Positions 1-5,740 of a stretch of DNA of 5,835 nucleotides are shown here, in pieces. The stretch's first letter is position 1. The number at the start of each line of letters is the position of its first letter. The DNA is taken from contig DDMS01000010.1 of NCBI GenBank assembly GCA_002340765.1, positions 1 through 5,835 on the forward strand, given 5' to 3'. This DNA is from Flavobacteriaceae bacterium UBA2540. GTDB taxonomy: Bacteria > Bacteroidota > Bacteroidia > Flavobacteriales > Flavobacteriaceae. Made by a program: the position numbers and the translations under genes. The notes beneath the pieces were generated by a model, which did no database searches, had not been told where the DNA came from, and worked only from the letters and a program-made list of their open reading frames with translations.

Positions 1-197
1 TAATAAATAATATTTTCAAGAAAATCAAACTGTATAGAAAGGGTAATTGATATTATAAATAGATTTGTAATGATAAATAATATATTACCGTATTTTATTT
101 TATCAATAAATATTTTATTTCTTTTGTAAAATACAAAAAAATGATAAATTATTGCAAATTGAATAATAAGTATATAGTAAAATGATATTTCGTTCAT
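1..197 (-). CDS. Small hydrophobic membrane protein, unrecognised, reaching the window edge
   Basis: The frame opens at ATG (197-195, minus strand) and reads without a stop for 65 codons to the window edge. The last two bases seen are TA, so the next codon is either a stop (TAA/TAG) or Tyr; the protein may end right there or continue. The sequence has two hydrophobic stretches, about residues 4-24 (rich in I, F, Y) and 38-57 (rich in I, L, F), separated by a basic loop with K25, R26, K28, K33 and K35. This suggests two membrane-spanning helices. The start lies 10 bases after the stop of the lipoprotein gene on the same strand, so the two are probably co-transcribed. I do not recognise a family. 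Composition is as A/T-rich as the lipoprotein gene and clearly more so than the ars and agu genes, which fits an accessory origin. The gene is inferred from the open frame, start codon, hydrophobic pattern and tight spacing only. Confidence 0.5.
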   Translation of the reverse strand, partial: MNEISFYYILIIQFAIIYHFFVFYKRNKIFIDKIKYGNILFIITNLFIISITLSIQFDFLENIIY

Positions 198-207
198 ACT
201 TTTAATA

Positions 208-861
208 TTAATTATTCTCTTTACATCTCGCATGATTTTCTATAGCTATAGTAGCATCAACTATTGCATTTCCGACAGCAACTACATAACAAGGTGATGC
301 TAATCCAGCTGTGAATAATGAGATAACGGTACAAATTGCAATATTTTTATCATATTGTGCATGAAGAGTATGAAAAGCGGCTTCAAAGGCATCATCGCAA
401 GGATCCATTTTACTTTGCAAAAATGTACTTATTTTATTTTGATTCTTAACTTCTTTAAATAATGATTCTACATCATCACTTGATAATAAATCAATATTCG
501 GTTATCTAGTTCTAATATTTTGAGTGAGCATTTTCAAATTAGATATGTGTTCTTTATACAAATCGTCAATCCCTATGACAACGAAAATTTCTTCATAATT
601 TTTATTATCAAAGGGTTCATTAATTTTACCATTATTGATAATATACTTTCTAATTTTTTGTATTGATGCCTCAGAAAATTGATAATTGATATTAACTATT
701 TCATTAAAATCTATGTCTTTAATTAAATTTGTTTTTAAATCATTTATAATTTCAGTATTGTCATTTATTTGCTCATTAGTATTGATTCCAATGTCATTTG
801 TACAACTGAATACAACTAAAATGAATGTAAAAATTACTAAATTTTTTAATTTGTTTCTCAT
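208..861 (-). pseudogene. Lipoprotein gene interrupted by an in-frame TAA; cysteine-patterned hydrophobic tail
   Basis: The start is ATG at 861-859. Residues 1-20 form a lipoprotein signal peptide: basic N-end (R2, K4, K6), hydrophobic core 8-18, and lipobox V-F-S-C with lipidated Cys20. The mature N-terminal part (21-119) is polar, Asn/Ile-rich and lacks recognisable motifs. Codon 120 (504-502) is TAA, but the same frame continues for 97 sense codons to a TAA at 210-208, giving a 217-codon frame. The part after the stop has an acidic helix-like stretch (about 121-145) and then a hydrophobic region (174-201) with four cysteines at 155, 177, 191 and 213, spaced 21, 13 and 21 residues apart. 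No plausible independent start precedes the distal part at its beginning; the first ATG there is codon 152. The simplest reading is one gene with a nonsense mutation (CAA Gln to TAA would be a single transition), giving a 119-residue product lacking the tail. Function unknown. The alternative is two separate short genes, which I think less likely because the frame is exactly kept. Confidence 0.6.
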
Positions 862-1017
862 TTTTCTGTTTTTTTTTAAAAAGTTCTTAGCTATGATTTT
901 TTAAATCACAAATATTTATTCAATTAAAAAAGAAAAATATTGTGCAATTTTTAATTTCTTTTCAATAAGTGTTGCTAGCAATTTTAATTAAATTAGCTAC
1001 TTTTAACTAAAACATTT

Positions 1018-1045
1018 CAAAATTAAAAAAAAAAGACTTTACAAA
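1018..1045 (-). promoter_or_regulatory. Candidate Bacteroidota-type promoter for the lipoprotein gene
   Basis: On the minus strand TAATTTTG (1025-1018) fits the TAnnTTTG -7 consensus exactly, and TTTG (1045-1042) lies 16 bases upstream, just under the usual 17-23 base spacing of the -33 element. It would give a leader of about 150 bases before the ATG at 861. A second, imperfect -7 match (AATATTTG, 916-909) lies closer to the gene. The region is extremely A/T-rich, so chance matches are likely. Confidence 0.3.
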
Positions 1046-1103
1046 ATAATTTTATCTTTTTTTGATTTTTATTGAAAATTAAAATTTAAACTTTAGTATA
1101 TTA

Positions 1104-1119
1104 ATCGTAATATTGCAAT
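1104..1119 (+). promoter_or_regulatory. Candidate ArsR operator 1, upstream of arsR
   Basis: The site reads ATCGTAATATTGCAAT and can be seen as an imperfect dyad (ATCGTAAT / ATTGCAAT, 6 of 8 positions symmetric). It ends 16 bases before the arsR ATG and matches a second copy before the next gene (18 of 22 positions over the wider block from 1102). Position next to the start and repetition in the same operon suggest that ArsR binds here and represses its own operon until As(III) is bound. A possible but weak promoter, TTTG at 1061-1064 with AAACTTTA at 1088-1095, would place the operator on the transcription start. Binding by ArsR is inferred. Confidence 0.55.
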
Positions 1120-1135
1120 CAATTAAATAATCAAA

Positions 1136-1465
1136 ATGGGAATTACCAAAACAGCCATTTTTTCAGACGAACAAAACGAAATTGCCAACTTTGCAAAAGT
1201 CATTGGACATCCTGCAAGAGTAGCTATTTTACAGCGTTTGTTTGATATTGATACTTGCGTTTGTGGAGATTTGGTGAACGAAATTGGCTTGGCTCAACCT
1301 ACCATTTCTCAGCATTTGAAAGAACTAAAAAGCCTCGGTTTGATTCAAGGAACGATTGATGGAACGAGTGTTTGCTATTGTATTCACAAAGAAAATTGGA
1401 CAAAAATGAAATCAATTATGCTTGATTTTTTTAATCAAGATATTTCAAAACAAGATTGTTGTTAA
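1136..1465 (+). CDS. arsR: ArsR/SmtB-family arsenic-responsive transcriptional repressor
   Basis: A 109-residue protein of normal ArsR length with the winged-helix fold. The family motif around G24-H25-P26-R28 and I31-L32 is present, followed by Cys-Val-Cys at 41-43 (T-C-V-C-G-D-L-V), which matches the metalloid site of the ELCVCDL type in ArsR proteins. The recognition helix spans about 52-70 (Q54, S58, Q59, H60, L61, G68, L69). Further cysteines occur at 80 and 82 in the wing and as a vicinal pair at 108-109, the last two residues. Family members bind operator DNA as dimers and release it when As(III) or Sb(III) binds the cysteines. It is the first gene of the ars operon, with a candidate operator 16 bases ahead of its start. 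The ATG at 1136 is the only reasonable start, since an in-frame TAA lies just upstream. Function is inferred with good confidence from motif and neighbours. Confidence 0.93.
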   Translation: MGITKTAIFSDEQNEIANFAKVIGHPARVAILQRLFDIDTCVCGDLVNEIGLAQPTISQHLKELKSLGLIQGTIDGTSVCYCIHKENWTKMKSIMLDFFNQDISKQDCC

Positions 1466-1483
1466 AAAAATTTATCCTAATTA

Positions 1484-1499
1484 ATCGCATTATCGCAAT
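1484..1499 (+). promoter_or_regulatory. Candidate ArsR operator 2, between arsR and the DUF6428 gene
   Basis: The site reads ATCGCATTATCGCAAT and closely resembles operator 1; both are preceded by TTA and both lie just ahead of an ATG (here 12 bases). Here the two 8-base halves look more like a direct repeat (ATCGCATT, ATCGCAAT) than a dyad. A second operator inside the operon would let ArsR control a second transcription start for the downstream genes, or act as a roadblock. No convincing TAnnTTTG element is visible in the 18 bases between the arsR stop and the site. Confidence 0.5.
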
Positions 1500-1511
1500 A
1501 AACAAATACAT

Positions 1512-1979
1512 ATGAAATTATCCCAAGTAAAAGCCATTTTAAAAGATGTGAAAACCATTAGTTTTCAATTGCCAGACAATTCTTTGGTTCCAAGCCATTT
1601 TCACGTTACTGAAGTAGGCGAAATCACCAAAAGATTTATTGATTGTGGTGGAACTGTCAGAAAAGAAACTGTTGTAAATTTTCAATTATGGAATGCAAAC
1701 GACTATGATCATAGGTTGCATCCAGAAAAATTATTAAAAATTATTGAACTTTCGGAAAAAACCTTGGCAATTGATGACAACGAAATTGAGGTGGAATATC
1801 AAGGAACAACCATTCAAAAATTTGGGTTGGATTTTGACGGAAATCAATTTTTATTGACCACCAAACAAACAGATTGCTTGGCAAAAGACGCTTGCGGAAT
1901 TCCTGCTGAAAAACCAAAAGTTCGTTTGTCAGAAATGAGCGCTCAATCTTGTTGCTCTCCAAAAAGCGGCTGTTGTTAA
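1512..1979 (+). CDS. DUF6428 family protein of the ars operon, function unknown
   Basis: A 155-residue soluble protein that I recognise from memory as the DUF6428 type, found in Bacteroidota beside arsR. There is no signal peptide and no membrane segment. Typical stretches include a region with H-F-H-V-T-E-V-G (about 30-37), D-C-G-G (44-47) and F-Q-L-W-N-A-N-D-Y (57-65), then a C-terminal half with Y-Q-G-T, G-L-D-F-D-G and a C-x4-C pair (123, 128). The tail ends in two vicinal cysteine pairs at 147-148 and 154-155 with S-P-K-S-G between them. Such pairs can bind soft metals or As(III), so a chaperone, sensor or buffer role in arsenic handling is possible, but this is inference. It starts 46 bases after arsR, behind a candidate second ArsR operator, and ends 24 bases before the arsC-like gene, which makes co-regulation with arsenic resistance likely. 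The function of the family is not known to me. Confidence 0.85.
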   Translation: MKLSQVKAILKDVKTISFQLPDNSLVPSHFHVTEVGEITKRFIDCGGTVRKETVVNFQLWNANDYDHRLHPEKLLKIIELSEKTLAIDDNEIEVEYQGTTIQKFGLDFDGNQFLLTTKQTDCLAKDACGIPAEKPKVRLSEMSAQSCCSPKSGCC

Positions 1980-2003
1980 ACAATCAAAAAACCAACATAT
2001 TAG

Positions 2004-2639
2004 ATGAAAAAAATAACTTTATTTCCTGAAATCTCTGCATTTATAAATTCGTTGGATGTTTCAACCATTTCTGAAAAACGTAAAAAAACACTTCAGCCAT
2101 TGATTGATTTTGTGCAATCGAAAGTTTCAAATCAAGAAACTGTGGCTATCAATTTTATTTGTACGCACAATTCTAGAAGAAGTCATTTGTCGCAAGTTTG
2201 GGCGCAAACCATTGCGTATTCACTACATATTAGTAATGTCATTTGTTATTCGGGAGGAACAGAAGCAACTGCTATGTTTCCAATGGCAGCAAAAACGTTG
2301 GAAAATTCCGGATTTCAAATTCAAACACTTTCTGAAGGAAAAAACCCTGTATATGCCATAAAATATGCAGAAAATGCACACCCAATTATGGGGTTTTCAA
2401 AAAGATTAGATGATGATTTTAATCCAAAAACGGATTTTGCAGCAATCATGACTTGCAATTCCGCCAATGAAGCATGTCCTCTGGTTTTGGGTGCGGAAAA
2501 ACGAATTCCGATTACTTTTGAAGATCCAAAAGCTTTTGACAATACACCACAACAAGCTGAAAAATATCATGAAAGAAGTGTGCAAATTGCCACTGAACTC
2601 TTATACGTTTTTTCTCAACTAAAAAAAGAACATGAGTAA
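2004..2639 (+). CDS. ArsC-like arsenate reductase / low-molecular-weight protein-tyrosine-phosphatase family
   Basis: A 211-residue cytoplasmic protein with the low-molecular-weight phosphatase fold used by thioredoxin-coupled arsenate reductases. The P-loop C-x5-R-S is at 53-60 (C53, N56, S57, R59, S60), and the expected general-acid loop E-D-P is at 173-175. C151 and C158 are spaced C-x6-C and followed by P, as in the Cys82/Cys89 redox relay of Staphylococcus ArsC. That combination favours arsenate reduction to arsenite over phosphatase action. About 50 residues precede the P-loop, where classical ArsC has about 10, so the protein is longer than the usual 130-140 residues; a mid-region insertion near 110-135 adds more. 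This longer form is common in Bacteroidota and is often labelled protein-tyrosine-phosphatase. It follows the DUF6428 gene by 24 bases and its end overlaps the acr3 start by 8 bases, so translation is likely coupled. Its product, arsenite, would be the substrate of Acr3. Activity has been inferred, not shown. Confidence 0.82.
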   Translation: MKKITLFPEISAFINSLDVSTISEKRKKTLQPLIDFVQSKVSNQETVAINFICTHNSRRSHLSQVWAQTIAYSLHISNVICYSGGTEATAMFPMAAKTLENSGFQIQTLSEGKNPVYAIKYAENAHPIMGFSKRLDDDFNPKTDFAAIMTCNSANEACPLVLGAEKRIPITFEDPKAFDNTPQQAEKYHERSVQIATELLYVFSQLKKEHE

Positions 2640-3663
2640 AAAAAAACTAGGTTTTTTAGATAAAAACCTTACACTTTGGATTTTTGTTGCCATGATTATT
2701 GGCGTTAGTTTGGGGTATTTTATCCCTAATTTTCCTGATTTTATCAATTCATTTAATAGTGGAATTACCAATATTCCTATTGCTATTGGTTTAATTGTAA
2801 TGATGTATCCGCCTTTGGCAAAAGTAAATTATGCGTTGTTGCCAAAAGTGTTTAAAAACACAAAAATTCTCTCTATTTCACTGATTCTCAATTGGATTAT
2901 TGGACCAGTTTTGATGTTTGTATTGGCAATTACTTTTTTACAAGACTATCCAGAATATATGGTTGGCTTGATTTTAATTGGATTGGCAAGATGCATTGCT
3001 ATGGTATTAGTTTGGAATGATTTAGCAGAGGGAAGCAGTGAATACGGAGCTGGATTAGTAGCCCTGAATAGTATTTTTCAAGTGTTTGCGTACAGTTTTT
3101 ATGCTTGAATTTTCATCACAATTTTACCACCTTATTTTGGTTTTGAAGGTTCAATTGTAGATATTTCAATTGCAACAATTACTGAAAGTGTGGCAATTTA
3201 TTTAGGAATTCCTTTTTTAATGGGAATTTTGAGTCGATTTTTTTTGGTAAAAGCCAAAGGAGAAGATTGGTATTCAAAAAAGTTTATTCCAACGATTTCA
3301 CCCATAACTTTGATTGCGTTGTTGTTCACAATTATAGTAATGTTTTCTTTGAAAGGTGAATTGATTGTTCAAATTCCTATGGATGTTGTGATGATTGCCA
3401 TTCCGTTATTAATTTATTTTGCGTTGATGTTTTTCATTGGATTTTTCGTTACAAAAGCGATGGGAAGTTCGTATGATAAAACTGCAGCAGTAGCATTTAC
3501 AGCAGCTGGAAACAATTTTGAATTGGCGATTGCAGTTGCAATTGCAGTTTTCGGACTCAATTCAGGACAAGCTTTTGCAGGTGTTATTGGACCTTTGGTT
3601 GAAGTTCCCGCATTGATTATTTTAGTGCGTGTTTCTTTTTGGCTGCGTAAAAAATATTTTTAG
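2632..3663 (+). pseudogene. acr3: ACR3-family arsenite efflux transporter, interrupted by in-frame TGA
   Basis: The frame from ATG 2632 to TAG 3661-3663 covers 343 codons, the normal length of Acr3, a ten-helix inner-membrane carrier that exports As(III) using the proton-motive force. Codon 159 (3106-3108) is TGA; the frame is otherwise unbroken and recognisable as Acr3 on both sides, with aromatic Y-S-F-Y-A before it and I-F-I-T-I-L-P-P after it, where Trp (TGG) is expected. The conserved cysteine of helix 4 is present (C121, in G-L-A-R-C-I-A-M-V-L-V-W), as is the N-N-F-E-L-A-I-A motif with E297, probably the essential helix-9 glutamate, and P-L-V-E-V-P near 321-326. As written, translation would stop inside helix 5 and lose the second half. 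GTG at 3190 could start a separate 157-residue piece, but no known Acr3 works in that way to my knowledge. The start overlaps the upstream gene by 8 bases. The stop could be a real mutation or a base-call error. Confidence 0.88.
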
Positions 3664-3798
3664 TATTGAATCCTAATTTTTAATAATTGGCTCTAAGAAG
3701 AAGGATTTGAAAATAATAGAAAGTTTAAAAAATATACATTTCAAAAAGTAAAATTGAATTATAAATTTTAAACCACGAGCCCGTTTCAAAGAAATCCT
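3664..3798. other. Intergenic spacer between the ars and agu operons
   Basis: No coding frame with a plausible start is visible. A 6-base inverted repeat (AATCCT 3669-3674, AGGATT 3702-3707) encloses a 27-base loop and lacks a following T-run, so I do not call it a terminator. The A/T-rich stretch presumably contains the end of the ars transcript and upstream sequence of the aguBA promoter. Confidence 0.4.
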
Positions 3799-3806
3799 TA
3801 TTTTTG
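3799..3806 (+). promoter_or_regulatory. Bacteroidota -7 promoter element for aguBA
   Basis: TATTTTTG is a perfect match to TAnnTTTG, the -7 element read by the primary sigma factor of Bacteroidota, and lies 21 bases ahead of the aguB ATG. This gives a short leader of roughly 15 bases. No clear TTTG -33 element is present at the usual 17-23 base distance upstream, so promoter strength is uncertain. It also argues against a TTG start at 3804, which would lie inside this element. Confidence 0.55.
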
Positions 3807-3827
3807 TGTTTCAAATTCAAACTGAAT

Positions 3828-4715
3828 ATGAAGAATACCTATAAAATAGCGGTTATTCAACTGAATCTCAACAATAATCCAGAGAACAATCTAAAGAAGT
3901 GTTTACAATGGGTTAGAGATGCTGCAGCAAAAGGCGCAGAAGTAATTTCTTTACCAGAATTGTATAGCAGTCATTATTTTTGTCAAAATGAAGATACAGA
4001 TAATTTTGCCTATGCTGAGCCTTTGTATAGCACTTCATTTCAGGCATTTAGCGAGTTATCAAAAAAATTAGGTGTGGTAATTATTGTTCCTTTTTTTGAA
4101 AAACGCATGACAGGAATTTATCACAATAGCGCCTATATTATAGATACTGATGGCACAGAGGCAGGTTTGTATCGCAAAATGCACATTCCAGATGATCCTC
4201 ATTTTTACGAAAAATTTTATTTCACTCCCGGTGATTTGGGCTTCAAATCAAACAAAACCAACAAAGGAAATATTGGCGTGTTAATTTGCTGGGATCAGTG
4301 GTATCCTGAAGCTGCAAGAATCACTGCTTTAAAAGGTGCAGAAGTGTTGTTTTATCCAACTGCTATTGGTTGGCATCCCAAAGAAAAAGTGCAATATGGT
4401 GAGAATCAATATGGTGCTTGGATGAATGTGATGAAAGGGCATGCAGTTGCAAATGGAGTTTATGTAGCTGCTGCAAATAGAATTGGATTGGAAAAATATT
4501 TGCCCAATACTGATGGAATCGAATTTTGGGGAGCTTCATTTATTGCAGGTCCACAAGGAGAAATTCTCGCGCAAGCATCTCATGACAAAGAAGAAATTTT
4601 GATGGCAGAAATGGATTTAGATTTGCAAGAAAACATCCGTCAAAATTGGCCTTTTTTCAGAGATAGAAGAATAGATGCCTTTGGTGACATCACAAAAAGA
4701 GCGATTGATTCATGA
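3828..4715 (+). CDS. aguB: N-carbamoylputrescine amidase (nitrilase superfamily)
   Basis: A 295-residue cytoplasmic carbon-nitrogen hydrolase that hydrolyses N-carbamoylputrescine to putrescine, CO2 and ammonia, the last step of the agmatine route to polyamines. The nitrilase triad is visible: E44 (L-P-E-L-Y), K117 (Y-R-K-M-H-I-P) and C154 (L-I-C-W-D-Q-W-Y-P-E), with the supporting E128 (F-Y-E-K-F-Y-F). The D-D-P-H-F-Y-E-K stretch (122-129) and C-W-D-Q-W-Y-P-E-A-A-R are typical of the AguB subgroup, and length fits the family (about 290-300). I chose ATG at 3828 over an in-frame TTG at 3804, because the TTG lies in the promoter element and the family's N-terminus (K-I-A-V-I-Q) begins right after the ATG. 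It overlaps aguA by 4 bases (ATGA), which implies translational coupling with the enzyme that makes its substrate. The gene looks intact. Confidence 0.93.
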   Translation: MKNTYKIAVIQLNLNNNPENNLKKCLQWVRDAAAKGAEVISLPELYSSHYFCQNEDTDNFAYAEPLYSTSFQAFSELSKKLGVVIIVPFFEKRMTGIYHNSAYIIDTDGTEAGLYRKMHIPDDPHFYEKFYFTPGDLGFKSNKTNKGNIGVLICWDQWYPEAARITALKGAEVLFYPTAIGWHPKEKVQYGENQYGAWMNVMKGHAVANGVYVAAANRIGLEKYLPNTDGIEFWGASFIAGPQGEILAQASHDKEEILMAEMDLDLQENIRQNWPFFRDRRIDAFGDITKRAIDS

Positions 4716-5740
4716 GAAGATTTCCAGCAGAATGGGAACAGCATCAAGGTTTACTGCTCTGCTTTCCTAATAATGGCAATGATTGGCCAGGAAAATATGG
4801 CGCAATTCAGTGGGCTTTTATAGAATTTATCAAAAAGGTAGCGCACGTTGAAACTGTTTTTTTAATTGTTGCTGATAAAAATTTACAAGAAAAAGTATCT
4901 GAAATGCTTCAAATGGCAAATGTTTCTTTGGACAAAATTTCATTCATCATTCATAAAACCAACCGAAGTTGGATGCGTGACTCAGGACCCATCATCATAA
5001 AAAACTGTTCAAAAAGAGAAGCCGTCAACTTTAATTTTAATGGTTGGGCAAAATACCGCAATTTTCAATTGGATAAACATGTTCCGTCAAAAGTGGCAAA
5101 CCATCTGAATATTCCTTTGACTCAAGCTACTTTCAAAGGAAAACCCGTAATTTTAGAAGGTGGTGCCATTGATGTAAACGGCAAAGGAACATTATTAACA
5201 TCTGAAGAATGTTTATTACATCCTTCAATTCAAGTTCGAAATGAGAATTTCACGAAAGAAGACTACGAAGCTGTTTTCAAAGAATATTTAGGAATAACGA
5301 ATGTTATTTGGTTGAGAGATGGAATTATTGGCGATGACACACATGGTCATATTGATGATTTGTGCAGGTTTGTGAACGAAAATACGATTATTACAGTTGT
5401 TGAAACTGATCAAACAAATCCTAATTATAATGCCTTGCAAGACAATTTACTACGATTGGAAAATGCTGTTTTAGAGGATGGAAAAAAACCAAGAATTGTT
5501 ACGTTACCCATGCCAAAAACGGTAATCTTTGATGATTTGATAATTCCTGCGAGTTATGCCAACTTTGTGATTTTGAATACGTTGGTTTTAGTGCCAACTT
5601 TCAATGATGCCAATGACAGAACTGCGCTCAACATCATCGCACATTGTTTTCCTGACAGAGAAGTTATTGGGATAAGTGCGATTGATTTGATTTGGGGATT
5701 TGGAACCTTACATTGTTTGAGTCAGCAAATTCCTGAGTAG
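4712..5740 (+). CDS. aguA: Agmatine deiminase
   Basis: A 342-residue cytoplasmic enzyme of the bacterial-type peptidylarginine deiminase / guanidino-modifying superfamily, which converts agmatine to N-carbamoylputrescine and ammonia. The expected catalytic set is present in order: D90 in W-M-R-D-S-G-P, E149 in L-E-G-G-A, H213 and D215 in G-H-I-D-D, and the nucleophile C335 in G-F-G-T-L-H-C close to the C-terminus. The usual G-G-G-N-I-H-C motif is altered to G-F-G-T-L-H-C, with His and Cys kept. Its length fits Bacteroidota agmatine deiminases. It begins inside the aguB stop (ATGA), so product and substrate enzymes are made together. Agmatine would come from an arginine decarboxylase that is not in this window. 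A true protein-arginine deiminase is unlikely given the adjacent aguB. Confidence 0.93.
   Translation: MRRFPAEWEQHQGLLLCFPNNGNDWPGKYGAIQWAFIEFIKKVAHVETVFLIVADKNLQEKVSEMLQMANVSLDKISFIIHKTNRSWMRDSGPIIIKNCSKREAVNFNFNGWAKYRNFQLDKHVPSKVANHLNIPLTQATFKGKPVILEGGAIDVNGKGTLLTSEECLLHPSIQVRNENFTKEDYEAVFKEYLGITNVIWLRDGIIGDDTHGHIDDLCRFVNENTIITVVETDQTNPNYNALQDNLLRLENAVLEDGKKPRIVTLPMPKTVIFDDLIIPASYANFVILNTLVLVPTFNDANDRTALNIIAHCFPDREVIGISAIDLIWGFGTLHCLSQQIPE

Noticed and set aside
686..904. Plus-strand 72-codon frame opposite the lipoprotein gene
   Set aside because: It is the antisense shadow of the lipoprotein signal-peptide region, with low-complexity F/L/I/K composition.
972..981. Perfect 10-base palindrome TTGCTAGCAA in the divergent spacer
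   Set aside because: It is too short for a terminator, is not related clearly to the operator motif, and short palindromes are expected by chance in A/T-rich DNA.
1741..1983. Minus-strand frame opposite the DUF6428 gene
   Set aside because: It is antisense to a well-supported gene and resembles no known protein.
2104..2542. Two frames overlapping the arsC-like gene (one on each strand)
   Set aside because: Both are shadows of the intact ArsC-like frame, which has all family motifs.
3106..3140. Selenocysteine or other recoding at the acr3 TGA
   Set aside because: No obvious hairpin follows the TGA, Acr3 is not a known selenoprotein family, the residue expected there is aromatic, and TGA ends aguB normally.
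3190..3663. Independent gene starting at GTG 3190 for the second half of Acr3
   Set aside because: It is in exact frame with the first half and begins in the middle of the transporter; a broken single gene is simpler.
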